Program-made: the position numbers and the translations under genes | The notes under the pieces: generated by a model | What the model saw: only the letters and a program-made list of their open reading frames with translations | What the model was told of the DNA's origin: nothing | Database searches by the model: none | From: Hippasteria phrygiana | Lineage: Eukaryota > Echinodermata > Asteroidea > Valvatida > Goniasteridae | DNA length: 64,000 nt | Assembly: GCA_037893225.1 (NCBI GenBank) | Contig: JAZGUH010000054.1 | Coordinates: 620,001-684,000, forward strand | Direction of reading: 5' to 3' | In this document: piece after piece, positions 39,901-54,213 of the stretch | Layout: each line of letters starts with the position of its first letter | Position numbering within the stretch: the stretch's first letter is position 1

Positions 39901-42900
39901 ATTTTGACATGTATGGACAGCTTAGATCTGGCGCTACATGTTGCAATCATCGGCGGCTTCTTAGAGTTAAAACTTGTGGAGAAAATTCAAACCTCGCAAT
40001 GTTTATGTTCTTTCCGGCCAACATCTGTGTACATATTACCTTCTATTTATTGCTCCATGCCTGTCAAATTCCCTAGGGTATGACTTGCTTTACTCATTCG
40101 TAATTGCATGAAATATCAACCAAATACAGTAATTTTGACATGTATGGATAGCTTAGATCTGGCGCTACATGTTGCAATCATCGGCGGCTGCCTAGAGTTA
40201 AAACTTGTGGAGAAAATTCAAACCTCGCAATGTTTATTTTCTTTCCGGCCAACATCTGTGTACATATTACCTTCTATTTATTGCTCCATGCCTGTCAAAT
40301 TCCCTGGGGTATGACTTGCTTTACTCATTCATAATTGCATGAAATATCAACCAAATACAGTAATTTTGACATGTATGTATAGCTTAGATCTGGCGCTACA
40401 TGTTGCAATCATCGGCGGCTTCCTAGAGTTAAAACTTGTGGAGAAAATTCAAACCTCGCAATGTTTATTTTCTTTCCGGCCAACATCTGTGTACATATTA
40501 CCTTCTATTTATTGCTCCATGCCTGTCAAATTCCCTGGGGTATGGACTTGCTTTACTCATTCATAATTGCATTAAATATCAACCAAATACAGTAATTTTG
40601 ACATGTATGGATAGCTTAGATCTGGCGCTACATGTTGCAATCATCGGCGGCTGCCTAGAGTTAAAACTTGTGGAGAAAATTCAAACCTCGCAATGTTTAT
40701 TTTCTTTCCGGCCAACATCTGTGTACATATTACCGTCTATTTATTGCTCCATGCATGTCAAATTCCCTGGGGTATGGACTTGCTTTACTCATTCATAATT
40801 GCATGAAATATCAACCAAATTCAGTAATTTTGACATGTATGGACAGCTTAGATCTGGCGCTACATGTTGCAATTATCGGCGGCTTCTTAGAGTTAAAACT
40901 TGTGGAGAAAATTCAAACCTCGCAATGTTTATTTTCTTTCCGGCCAACATCTGTGTACATATTACCTTCTATTTATTGCTCCATGCCTGTCAAATTCCCT
41001 AGGGTATGACTTGCTTTACTCATTCATAATTGCATGAAATATCAACCAAATACAGTAATTTTGACATGTATGTATAGCTTAGATCTGGCGCTACATGTTG
41101 CAATCATCGGCGGCTTCCTAGAGTTAAAACTTGTGGAGAAAATTCAAACCTCGCAATGTTTATTTTCTTTCCGGCCAACATCTGTGTACATATTACCTTC
41201 TATTTATTGCTCCATGCATGTCAAATTCCCTTGGGTATGGACTTGCTTTACTCATTCATAATTGCATGAAATATCAACCAAATACAGTAATTTTGACATG
41301 TATGGATAGCTTAGATCTGGCGCTACATGTTGCAATCATCGGCGGCTGCCTAGAGTTAAAACTTGTGGAGAAAATTCAAACCTCGCAATGTTTATTTTCT
41401 TTCCGGCCAACATCTGTGTACATATTACCGTCTATTTATTGCTCCATGCATGTCAAATTCCCTGGGGTATGGACTTGCTTTATTCATTCATAATTGCATG
41501 AAATATCAACCAAATGCAGTAATTTTGACATGTATGGATAGCTTAGATCTGGCGCTACATGTTGCAATCATCGGCGGCTTCCTAGAGTTAAAACTTGTGG
41601 AGAAAATTCAAACCTCGCAATGTTTATTTTCTTTCCGGCCAACATCTGTGTACATGTTATCGTCTATTTATTGCTCCATGCATGTCAAATTCCCTGGGGT
41701 ATGGACTTGCTTTACTCATTCATAATTGCATGAAATATCAACCAAATACAGTAATTTTGACATGTATGGATAGCTTAGATCTGGCGCTACATGTTGCAAT
41801 CATCGGCGGCTGCCTAGAGTTAAAACTTGTGGAGAAAATTCAAACCTCGCAATGTTTATTTTCTTTCCGGCCAACATCTGTGTACATATTACCGTCTATT
41901 TATTACTCCATGCCTGTCAAATTCCCTGGGGTATGGACTTGCTTTACTCATTCATAATTGCATGAAATATCAACCAAATGCAGTAATTTTGACATGTATG
42001 TATAGCTTAGATCTGGCGCTACATGTTGCAATCATCGGCGGCTTCCCAGAGTTAAAACTTGTGGAGAAAATTCAAACCTCGCAATGTTTATTTTCTTTCC
42101 GGCCAACATCTGTGTACATATTACCGTCTATTTATTGCTCCATGCCTGTCAAATTCCCTGGGGTATGGACTTGCTTTACTCATTCATAATTGCATGAAAT
42201 ATCAACCAAATGCAGTAATTTTGACATGTATGTATAGCTTAGATCTGGCGCTACATGTTGCAATCATCGGCGGCTTCCCAGAGTTAAAACTTGTGGAGAA
42301 AATTCAAACCTCGCAATGTTTATTTTCTTTCCGGCCAACATCTGTGTACATATTACGGTATATTTATTGCTCCATGCATGTCAAATTCCCTGGGGTATGG
42401 ACTTGCTTTACTCATTCATAATTGCATGAAATATCAACTAAATACAGTAATTTTGACATGTATGGATAGCTTAGATCTGGCGCTACATGTTGCAATCATC
42501 GGCGGCTTCCTAGAGTTAAAATTTGTTGAGAAAATTCAAACCTCGCAATGTTTATTTTCTTTCCGGCCAACATCTGTGTACATGTTACCGTCTATTTATT
42601 GCTCCATGCATGTCAAATTCCCTGGGGTATGGACTTGCTTTACTCATTCATAATTGCATGAAATATCAACCAAATGCAGTAATTTTGACATGTATGTATA
42701 GCTTAGATCTGGCGCTACATGTTGCAATCATCGGCGGCTGCCTAGAGTTAAAACTTGTGGAGAAAATTCAAACCTCGCAATGTTTATTTTCTTTCCGGCC
42801 AACATCTGTGTACATATTACCGTCTATTTATTGCTCCATGCATGTCAAATTCCCTGGGGTATGGACTTGCTTTACTCATTCATAATTGCATGAAATATCA

Positions 42901-45900
42901 ACCAAATTCAGTAATTTTGACATGTATGGACAGCTTAGATCTGGCGCTACATGTTGCACTCATCGGCGGCTGCCTAGAGTTAAAACTTGTGGAGAAAATT
43001 CAAACCTCGCAATGTTTATTTTCTTTCCGGCCAACATCTGTGTACATATTACCTTCTATTTATTGCTCCATGCCTGTCAAATTCCCTGGGGTATGACTTG
43101 CTTTACTCATTCATAATTGCATGAAATATCAACCAAATACAGTAATTTTGACATGTATGTATAGCTTAGATCTGGCGCTACATGTTGCAATCATCGGCGG
43201 CTTCCTAGAGTTAAAACTTGTGGAGAAAATTCAAACCTCGCAATGTTTATTTTCTTTCCGGCCAACATCTGTGTACATATTACCTTCTATTTATTGCTCC
43301 ATGCCTGTCAAATTCCCTGGGGTATGGACTTGCTTTACTCATTCATAATTGCATTAAATATCAACCAAATACAGTAATTTTGACATGTATGGATAGCTTA
43401 GATCTGGCGCTACATGTTGCAATCATCGGCGGCTGCCTAGAGTTAAAACTTGTGGAGAAAATTCAAACCTCGCAATGTTTATTTTCTTTCCGGCCAACAT
43501 CTGTGTACATATTACGGTATATTTATTGCTCCATGCATGTCAAATTCCCTGGGGTATGGACTTGCTTTACTCATTCATAATTGCATGAAATATCAACTAA
43601 ATACAGTAATTTTGACATGTATGGATAGCTTAGATCTGGCGCTACATGTTGCAATCATCGGCGGCTTCCTAGAGTTAAAATTTGTGGAGAAAATTCAAAC
43701 CTCGCAATGTTTATTTTCTTTCCGGCCAACATCTGTGTACATGTTACCGTCTATTTATTGCTCCATGCATGTCAAATTCCCTGGGGTATGGACTTGCTTT
43801 ACTCATTCATAATTGCATGAAATATCAACCAAATGCAGTAATTTTGACATGTATGTATAGCTTAGATCTGGCGCTACATGTTGCAATCATCGGCGGCTGC
43901 CTAGAGTTAAAACTTGTGGAGAAAATTCAAACCTCGCAATGTTTATTTTCTTTCCGGCCAACATCTGTGTACATATTACCGTCTATTTATTGCTCCATGC
44001 ATGTCAAATTCCCTGGGGTATGGACTTGCTTTACTCATTCATAATTGCATGAAATATCAACCAAATTCAGTAATTTTGACATGTATGGACAGCTTAGATC
44101 TGGCGCTACATGTTGCAATCATCGGCGGCTTCTTAGAGTTAAAACTTGTGGAGAAAATTCAAACCTCGCAATGTTTATTTTCTTTCCGGCCAACATCTGT
44201 GTACATATTACCTTCTATTTATTGCTCCATGCCTGTCAAATTCCCTAGGGTATGACTTGCTTTACTCATTCGTAATTGCATGAAATATCAACCAAATACA
44301 GTAATTTTGACATGTATGGATAGCTTAGATCTGGCGCTACATGTTGCAATCATCGGCGGCTGCCTAGAGTTAAAACTTGTGGAGAAAATTCAAACCTCGC
44401 AATGTTTATTTTCTTTCCGGCCAACATCTGTGTACATATTACCTTCTATTTATTGCTCCATGCCTGTCAAATTCCCTGGGGTATGACTTGCTTTACTCAT
44501 TCATAATTGCATGAAATATCAACCAAATACAGTAATTTTGACATGTATGGATAGCTTAGATCTGGCGCTACATGTTGCAATCATCGGCGGCTGCCTAGAG
44601 TTAAAACTTGTGGAGAAAATTCAAACCTCGCAATGTTTATTTTCTTTCCGGCCAACATCTGTGTACATATTACCGTCTATTTATTGCTCCATGCATGTCA
44701 AATTCCCTGGGGTATGGACTTGCTTTACTCATTCATAATTGCATGAAATATCAACTAAATACAGTAATTTTGACATGTATGGATAGCTTAGATCTGGCGC
44801 TACATGTTGCAATCATCGGCGGCTTCCTAGAGTAAAAATTTGTGGAGAAAATTCAAACCTCGCAATGTTTATTTTCTTTCCGGCCAACATCTGTGTACAT
44901 ATTACCGTCTATTTATTGCTCCATGCATGTCAAATTCCCTGGGGTATGGACTTGCTTTACTCATTCATAATTGCATGAAATATCAACCAAATACAGTAAT
45001 TTTGACATGTATGGATAGCTTAGATCTGGCGCTACATGTTGCAATCATCGGCGGCTGCCTAGAGTTAAAACTTGTGGAGAAAATTCAAACCTCGCAATGT
45101 TTATTTTCTTTCCGGCCAACATCTGTGTACATATTACGGTATATTTATTGCTCCATGCATGTCAAATTCCCTGGGGTATGGACTTGCTTTACTCATTCAT
45201 AATTGCATGAAATATCAACTAAATACAGTAATTTTGACATGTATGGATAGCTTAGATCTGGCGCTACATGTTGCAATCATCGGCGGCTTCCTAGAGTTAA
45301 AATTTGAGGAGAAAATTCAAACCTCGCAATGTTTATTTTCTTTCCGGCCAACATCTGTGTACATGTTACCGTCTATTTATTGCTCCATGCATGTCAAATT
45401 CCCTGGGGTATGGACTTGCTTTACTCATTCATAATTGCATGAAATATCAACCAAATGCAGTAATTTTGACATGTATGTATAGCTTAGATCTGGCGCTACA
45501 TGTTGCAATCATCGGCGGCTGCCTAGAGTTAAAACTTGTGGAGAAAATTCAAACCTCGCAATGTTTATTTTCTTTCCGGCCAACATCTGTGTACATATTA
45601 CCGTCTATTTATTGCTCCATGCATGTCAAATTCCCTGGGGTATGGACTTGCTTTACTCATTCATAATTGCATGAAATATCAACCAAATTCAGTAATTTTG
45701 ACATGTATGGACAGCTTAGATCTGGCGCTACATGTTGCAATCATCGGCGGCTTCTTAGAGTTAAAACTTGTGGAGAAAATTCAAACCTCGCAATGTTTAT
45801 TTTCTTTCCGGCCAACATCTGTGTACATATTACCTTCTATTTATTGCTCCATGCCTGTCAAATTCCCTAGGGTATGACTTGCTTTACTCATTCGTAATTG

Positions 45901-48900
45901 CATGAAATATCAACCAAATACAGTAATTTTGACATGTATGGATAGCTTAGATCTGGCGCTACATGTTGCAATCATCGGCGGCTGCCTAGAGTTAAAACTT
46001 GTGGAGAAAATTCAAACCTCGCAATGTTTATTTTCTTTCCGGCCAACATCTGTGTACATATTACCTTCTATTTATTGCTCCATGCCTGTCAAATTCCCTG
46101 GGGTATGACTTGCTTTACTCATTCATAATTGCATGAAATATCAACCAAATACAGTAATTTTGACATGTATGGATAGCTTAGATCTGGCGCTACATGTTGC
46201 AATCATCGGCGGCTGCCTAGAGTTAAAACTTGTGGAGAAAATTCAAACCTCGCAATGTTTATTTTCTTTCCGGCCAACATCTGTGTACATATTACCGTCT
46301 ATTTATTGCTCCATGCATGTCAAATTCCCTGGGGTATGGACTTGCTTTACTCATTCATAATTGCATGAAATATCAACTAAATACAGTAATTTTGACATGT
46401 ATGGATAGCTTAGATCTGGCGCTACATGTTGCAATCATCGGCGGCTTCCTAGAGTTAAAATTTGTGGAGAAAATTCAAACCTCGCAATGTTTATTTTCTT
46501 TCCGGCCAACATCTGTGTACATATTACCGTCTATTTATTGCTCCATGCATGTCAAATTCCCTGGGGTATGGACTTGCTTTACTCATTCATAATTGCATGA
46601 AATATCAACTAAATACAGTAATTTTGACATGTATGGATAGCTTAGATCTGGCGCTACATGTTGCAATCATCGGCGGCTTCCTAGAGTTAAAATTTGTGGA
46701 GAAAATTCAAACCTCGCAATGTTTATTTTCTTTCCGGCCAACATCTGTGTACATGTTACCGTCTATTTATTGCTCCATGCATGTCAAATTCCCTGGGGTA
46801 TGGACTTGCTTTACTCATTCATAATTGCATGAAATATCAACCAAATGCAGTAATTTTGACATGTATGTATAGCTTAGATCTGGCGCTACATGTTGCAATC
46901 ATCGGCGGCTGCCTAGAGTTAAAACTTGTGGAGAAAATTCAAACCTCGCAATGTTTATTTTCTTTCCGGCCAACATCTGTGTACATATTACCTTCTATTT
47001 ATTGCTCCATGCATGTCAAATTCCCTGGGGTATGGACTTGCTTTACTCATTCATAATTGCATGAAATATCAACCAAATTCAGTAATTTTGACATGTATGG
47101 ACAGCTTAGATCTGGCGCTACATGTTGCAATCATCGGCGGCTTCTTAGAGTTAAAACTTGTGGAGAAAATTCAAACCTCGCAATGTTTATTTTCTTTCCG
47201 GCCAACATCTGTGTACATATTACCTTCTATTTATTGCTCCATGCCTGTCAAATTCCCTAGGGTATGACTTGCTTTACTCATTCGTAATTGCATGAAATAT
47301 CAACCAAATACAGTAATTTTGACATGTATGGATAGCTTAGATCTGGCGCTACATGTTGCAATCATCGGCGGCTGCCTAGAGTTAAAACTTGTGGAGAAAA
47401 TTCAAACCTCGCAATGTTTATTTTCTTTCCGGCCAACATCTGTGTACATATTACCTTCTATTTATTGCTCCATGCCTGTCAAATTCCCTGGGGTATGACT
47501 TGCTTTACTCATTCATAATTGCATGAAATATCAACCAAATACAGTAATTTTGACATGTATGGATAGCTTAGATCTGGCGCTACATGTTGCAATCATCGGC
47601 GGCTGCCTAGAGTTAAAACTTGTGGAGAAAATTCAAACCTCGCAATGTTTATTTTCTTTCCGGCCAACATCTGTGTACATATTACCTTCTATTTATTGCT
47701 CCATGCCTGTCAAATTCCCTAGGGTATGACTTGCTTTACTCATTCGTAATTGCATGAAATATCAACCAAATACAGTAATTTTGACATGTATGGATAGCTT
47801 AGATCTGGCGCTACATGTTGCAATCATCGGCGGCTGCCTAGAGTTAAAACTTGTGGAGAAAATTCAAACCTCGCAATGTTTATTTTCTTTCCGGCCAACA
47901 TCTGTGTACATATTACCTTCTATTTATTGCTCCATGCCTGTCAAATTCCCTGGGGTATGACTTGCTTTACTCATTCATAATTGCATGAAATATCAACCAA
48001 ATACAGTAATTTTGACATGTATGGATAGCTTAGATCTGGCGCTACATGTTGCAATCATCGGCGGCTGCCTAGAGTTAAAACTTGTGGAGAAAATTCAAAC
48101 CTCGCAATGTTTATTTTCTTTCCGGCCAACATCTGTGTACATATTACCGTCTATTTATTGCTCCATGCATGTCAAATTCCCTGGGGTATGGACTTGCTTT
48201 ACTCATTCATAATTGCATGAAATATCAACTAAATACAGTAATTTTGACATGTATGGATAGCTTAGATCTGGCGCTACATGTTGCAATCATCGGCGGCTTC
48301 CTAGAGTTAAAATTTGTGGAGAAAATTCAAACCTCGCAATGTTTATTTTCTTTCCGGCCAACATCTGTGTACATATTACCGTCTATTTATTGCTCCATGC
48401 ATGTCAAATTCCCTGGGGTATGGACTTGCTTTACTCATTCATAATTGCATGAAATATCAACTAAATACAGTAATTTTGACATGTATGGATAGCTTAGATC
48501 TGGCGCTACATGTTGCAATCATCGGCGGCTTCCTAGAGTTAAAATTTGTGGAGAAAATTCAAACCTCGCAATGTTTATTTTCTTTCCGGCCAACATCTGT
48601 GTACATGTTACCGTCTATTTATTGCTCCATGCATGTCAAATTCCCTGGGGTATGGACTTGCTTTACTCATTCATAATTGCATGAAATATCAACCAAATGC
48701 AGTAATTTTGACATGTATGTATAGCTTAGATCTGGCGCTACATGTTGCAATCATCGGCGGCTGCCTAGAGTTAAAACTTGTGGAGAAAATTCAAACCTCG
48801 CAATGTTTATTTTCTTTCCGGCCAACATCTGTGTACATATTACCTTCTATTTATTGCTCCATGCATGTCAAATTCCCTGGGGTATGGACTTGCTTTACTC

Positions 48901-50760
48901 ATTCATAATTGCATGAAATATCAACCAAATTCAGTAATTTTGACATGTATGGACAGCTTAGATCTGGCGCTACATGTTGCAATCATCGGCGGCTTCTTAG
49001 AGTTAAAACTTGTGGAGAAAATTCAAACCTCGCAATGTTTATTTTCTTTCCGGCCAACATCTGTGTACATATTACCTTCTATTTATTGCTCCATGCCTGT
49101 CAAATTCCCTAGGGTATGACTTGCTTTACTCATTCGTAATTGCATGAAATATCAACCAAATACAGTAATTTTGACATGTATGGATAGCTTAGATCTGGCG
49201 CTACATGTTGCAATCATCGGCGGCTGCCTAGAGTTAAAACTTGTGGAGAAAATTCAAACCTCGCAATGTTTATTTTCTTTCCGGCCAACATCTGTGTACA
49301 TATTACCTTCTATTTATTGCTCCATGCCTGTCAAATTCCCTGGGGTATGACTTGCTTTACTCATTCATAATTGCATGAAATATCAACCAAATACAGTAAT
49401 TTTGACATGTATGGATAGCTTAGATCTGGCGCTACATGTTGCAATCATCGGCGGCTGCCTAGAGTTAAAACTTGTGGAGAAAATTCAAACCTCGCAATGT
49501 TTATTTTCTTTCCGGCCAACATCTGTGTACATATTACCTTCTATTTATTGCTCCATGCCTGTCAAATTCCCTGGGGTATGACTTGCTTTACTCATTCATA
49601 ATTGCATGAAATATCAACCAAATACAGTAATTTTGACATGTATGGATAGCTTAGATCTGGCGCTACATGTTGCAATCATCGGCGGCTGCCTAGAGTTAAA
49701 ACTTGTGGAGAAAATTCAAACCTCGCAATGTTTATTTTCTTTCCGGCCAACATCTGTGTACATATTACCGTCTATTTATTGCTCCATGCATGTCAAATTC
49801 CCTGGGGTATGGACTTGCTTTACTCATTCATAATTGCATGAAATATCAACTAAATACAGTAATTTTGACATGTATGGATAGCTTAGATCTGGCGCTACAT
49901 GTTGCAATCATCGGCGGCTTCCTAGAGTTAAAATTTGTGGAGAAAATTCAAACCTCGCAATGTTTATTTTCTTTCCGGCCAACATCTGTGTACATGTTAC
50001 CGTCTATTTATTGCTCCATGCATGTCAAATTCCCTGGGGTATGGACTTGCTTTACTCATTCATAATTGCATGAAATATCAACCAAATGCAGTAATTTTGA
50101 CATGTATGTATAGCTTAGATCTGGCGCTACATGTTGCAATCATCGGCGGCTGCCTAGAGTTAAAACTTGTGGAGAAAATTCAAACCTCGTAATGTTTATT
50201 TTCTTTCCGGCCAACATCTGTGTACATATTACCTTCTATTTATTGCTCCATGCATGTCAAATTCCCTGGGGTATGGACTTGCTTTACTCATTCATAATTG
50301 CATGAAATATCAACCAAATTCAGTAATTTTGACATGTATGGACAGCTTAGATCTGGCGCTACATGTTGCAATCATCGGCGGCTTCTTAGAGTTAAAACTT
50401 GTGGAGAAAATTCAAACCTCGCAATGTTTATTTTCTTTCCGGCCAACATCTGTGTACATATTACCTTCTATTTATTGCTCCATGCCTGTCAAATTCCCTA
50501 GGGTATGACTTGCTTTACTCATTCGTAATTGCATGAAATATCAACCAAATACAGTAATTTTGACATGTATGGATAGCTTAGATCTGGCGCTACATGTTGC
50601 AATCATCGGCGGCTGCCTAGAGTTAAAACTTGTGGAGAAAATTCAAACCTCGCAATGTTTATTTTCTTTCCGGCCAACATCTGTGTACATATTACCTTCT
50701 ATTTATTGCTCCATGCCTGTCAAATTCCCTGGGGTATGACTTGCTTTACTCATTCATAAT
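37000..50760 (+). repeat. Satellite region E: 5- to 8-monomer HORs rich in 231-bp monomers
   Basis: From about 38.25 kb a basic five-monomer order recurs: GGCTGCCTAGAG after GTATGTATAGC; an AAATTCAG type with a CCCTAGGGTATGACTTG end; a CATTCGTAATTGC type; a GGCTGCCTAGAG type with CCCTGGGGTATGACTTG; and a CAACTAAATACAG/AAAATTTGTGG type. The first unit is 38251-39408 (1158 bp, two 231-bp monomers). Later spacings between equivalent monomers (43581, 45203, 46593, 48445, 49834) are 1622, 1390, 1852 and 1389 bp, which are 7, 6, 8 and 6 monomers with 2, 2, 4 and 3 one-base deletions. Confidence 0.87.
46129..49530 (+). repeat. 1852-bp-spaced duplication within region E
   Basis: About 46.13-47.65 kb and about 47.98-49.50 kb match at a constant offset of 1852 bp (eight monomers less four bases). 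Both include a pair of adjacent CAACTAAATACAG monomers and the run of three 231-bp monomers that follows. The correspondence ends near 49.5 kb, where the second copy moves to a GTCTATTTATTGC monomer one unit earlier. Confidence 0.82.
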
Positions 50761-53700
50761 TGCATGAAATATCAACCAAATACAGTAATTTTGACATGTA
50801 TGTATAGCTTAGATCTGGCGCTACATGTTGCAATCATCGGCGGCTTCCTAGAGTTAAAACTTGTGGAGAAAATTCAAACCTCGCAATGTTTATTTTCTTT
50901 CCGGCCAACATCTGTGTACATATTACCTTCTATTTATTGCTCCATGCCTGTCAAATTCCCTGGGGTATGGACTTGCTTTACTCATTCATAATTGCATTAA
51001 ATATCAACCAAATACAGTAATTTTGACATGTATGGATAGCTTAGATCTGGCGCTACATGTTACAATCATCGGCGGCTGCCTAGAGTTAAAACTTGTGGAG
51101 AAAATTCAAACCTCGCAATGTTTATTTTCTTTCCGGCCAACATCTGTGTACATATTACCGTCTATTTATTGCTCCATGCATGTCAAATTCCCTGGGGTAT
51201 GGACTTGCTTTACTCATTCATAATTGCATGAAATATCAACCAAATTCAGTAATTTTGACATGTATGGACAGCTTAGATCTGGCGCTACATGTTGCAATTA
51301 TCGGCGGCTTCTTAGAGTTAAAACTTGTGGAGAAAATTCAAACCTCGCAATGTTTATTTTCTTTCCGGCCAACATCTGTGTACATATTACCTTCTATTTA
51401 TTGCTCCATGCCTGTCAAATTCCCTAGGGTATGACTTGCTTTACTCATTCATAATTGCATGAAATATCAACCAAATACAGTAATTTTGACATGTATGTAT
51501 AGCTTAGATCTGGCGCTACATGTTGCAATCATCGGCGGCTTCCTAGAGTTAAAACTTGTGGAGAAAATTCAAACCTCGCAATGTTTATTTTCTTTCCGGC
51601 CAACATCTGTGTACATATCACCTTCTATTTATTGCTCCATGCATGTCAAATTCCCTTGGGTATGGACTTGCTTTACTCATTCATAATTGCATGAAATATC
51701 AACCAAATACAGTAATTTTGACATGTATGGATAGCTTAGATCTGGCGCTACATGTTGCAATCATCGGCGGCTGCCTAGAGTTAAAACTTGTGGAGAAAAT
51801 TCAAACCTCGCAATGTTTATTTTCTTTCCGGCCAACATCTGTGTACATATTACCGTCTATTTATTGCTCCATGCATGTCAAATTCCCTGGGGTATGGACT
51901 TGCTTTATTCATTCATAATTGCATGAAATATCAACCAAATGCAGTAATGTTGACATGTATGGATAGCTTAGATCTGGCGCTACATGTTGCAATCATCGGC
52001 GGCTTCCTAGAGTTAAAACTTGTGGAGAAAATTCAAACCTCGCAATGTTTATTTTCTTTCCGGCCAACATCTGTGTACATGTTACCGTCTATTTATTGCT
52101 CCATGCATGTCAAATTCCCTGGGGTATGGACTTGCTTTACTCATTCATAATTGCATGAAATATCAACCAAATGCAGTAATTTTGACATGTATGTATAGCT
52201 TAGATCTGGCGCTACATGTTGCAATCATCGGCGGCTGCCTAGAGTTAAAACTTGTGGAGAAAATTCAAACCTCGCAATGTTTATTTTCTTTCCGGCCAAC
52301 ATCTGTGTACATATTACCGTCTATTTATTGCTCCATGCATGTCAAATTCCCTGGGGTATGGACTTGCTTTACTCATTCATAATTGCATGAAATATCAACC
52401 AAATTCAGTAATTTTGACATGTATGGACAGCTTAGATCTGGCGCTACATGTTGCAATCATCGGCGGCTTCTTAGAGTTAAAACTTGTGGAGAAAATTCAA
52501 ACCTCGCAATGTTTATTTTCTTTCCGGCCAACATCTGTGTACATATTACCTTCTATTTATTGCTCCATGCCTGTCAAATTCCCTAGGGTATGACTTGCTT
52601 TACTCATTCGTAATTGCATGAAATATCAACCAAATACAGTAATTTTGACATGTATGGATAGCTTAGATCTGGCGCTACATGTTGCAATCATCGGCGGCTG
52701 CCTAGAGTTAAAACTTGTGGAGAAAATTCAAACCTCGCAATGTTTATTTTCTTTCCGGCCAACATCTGTGTACATATTACCTTCTATTTATTGCTCCATG
52801 CCTGTCAAATTCCCTGGGGTATGACTTGCTTTACTCATTCATAATTGCATGAAATATCAACCAAATACAGTAATTTTGACATGTATGTATAGCTTAGATC
52901 TGGCGCTACATGTTGCAATCATCGGCGGCTTCCTAGAGTTAAAACTTGTGGAGAAAATTCAAACCTCGCAATGTTTATTTTCTTTCCGGCCAACATCTGT
53001 GTACATATTACCTTCTATTTATTGCTCCATGCCTGTCAAATTCCCTGGGGTATGGACTTGCTTTACTCATTCATAATTGCATTAAATATCAACCAAATAC
53101 AGTAATTTTGACATGTATGGATAGCTTAGATCTGGCGCTACATGTTGCAATCATCGGCGGCTGCCTAGAGTTAAAACTTGTGGAGAAAATTCAAACCTCG
53201 CAATGTTTATTTTCTTTCCGGCCAACATCTGTGTACATATTACCGTCTATTTATTGCTCCATGCATGTCAAATTCCCTGGGGTATGGACTTGCTTTATTC
53301 ATTCATAATTGCATGAAATATCAACCAAATGCAGTAATTTTGACATGTATGGATAGCTTAGATCTGGCGCTACATGTTGCAATCATCGGCGGCTTCCTAG
53401 AGTTAAAACTTGTGGAGAAAATTCAAACCTCGCAATGTTTATTTTCTTTCCGGCCAACATCTGTGTACATGTTACCGTCTATTTATTGCTCCATGCATGT
53501 CAAATTCCCTGGGGTATGGACTTGCTTTACTCATTCATAATTGCATGAAATATCAACCAAATACAGTAATTTTGACATGTATGGATAGCTTAGATCTGGC
53601 GCTACATGTTGCAATCATCGGCGGCTGCCTAGAGTTAAAACTTGTGGAGAAAATTCAAACCTCGCAATGTTTATTTTCTTTCCGGCCAACATCTGTGTAC

Positions 53701-53790
53701 ATATTGCCGTCTATTTATTGCTCCATGCCTGTCAAATTCCCTGGGGTATGGACTTGCTTTACTCATTCATAATTGCATGAAATATCAACC

Positions 53791-53794
53791 AAAT
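53791..53794. repeat. Target-site duplication, left (AAAT)
   Basis: AAAT precedes the element here and follows it at 54239-54242. The empty paralogous site has one AAAT (58874-58877). If the outermost G and C are given to the target and not to the element, the duplication reads CAAATG (53790-53795 and 54238-54243), so its length is 4 to 6 bp. Confidence 0.85.
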
Positions 53795-53819
53795 GTGACC
53801 CGCTCTGCAAAAAGGGCAC
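53795..53819 (+). repeat. Left terminal inverted repeat of the MITE (25 bp)
   Basis: It starts GTGACCCGC and ends AAGGGCAC. All 25 bases pair with 54214-54238 on the other strand. Beyond this point the ends diverge, except that ACATAAGT is present as a direct repeat overlapping the inner edge of both ends (53818-53825 and 54208-54215). Confidence 0.95.
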
Positions 53820-54213
53820 ATAAGTCGCTGTATGCTTTTACGAGTTATGGGCAGTTCAATGTGAAGAGGGCGAACAATTCTTCAAACAAGTGATTTTGAA
53901 GGGAGGGAATTTTTTGCATCTTTGATACCTATATTATTCTATTTTATAACCAAAATCTTTTATTTCAGTGAATAAAGTTGGAAAAAGAATGTGTTTTTGT
54001 CGAGTGCTTCCATCTATTGCTTTGCTTTTTGTTTTTTTAAATGGCTTGTTTCTCCTTAAGTCATTTCAAGAAATTCCTGAAAACAAACATGCAAATTTCT
54101 AAATATCTCGTGATTGCAAAATTCTAGAGACCTCAGACATATACCATATGAAAGCTTATAAAATGGCCTTTCCAGCTATATATAAAACACTACTTTCAAA
54201 TTTTGCAACATAA

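Noticed and set aside
53642..53893. Frame crossing from satellite into the MITE as a chimeric coding region
   Set aside because: It simply continues from the satellite frame until the first stop within the insert. There is no start of its own and no similarity to a transposase that I can see.
54000..54060. LTR or retroelement fragment in the insert
   Set aside because: The insert has inverted, not direct, termini, no TG...CA long repeats, no poly-A tail at an end and no polymerase-like frame. A MITE explains all of its features.
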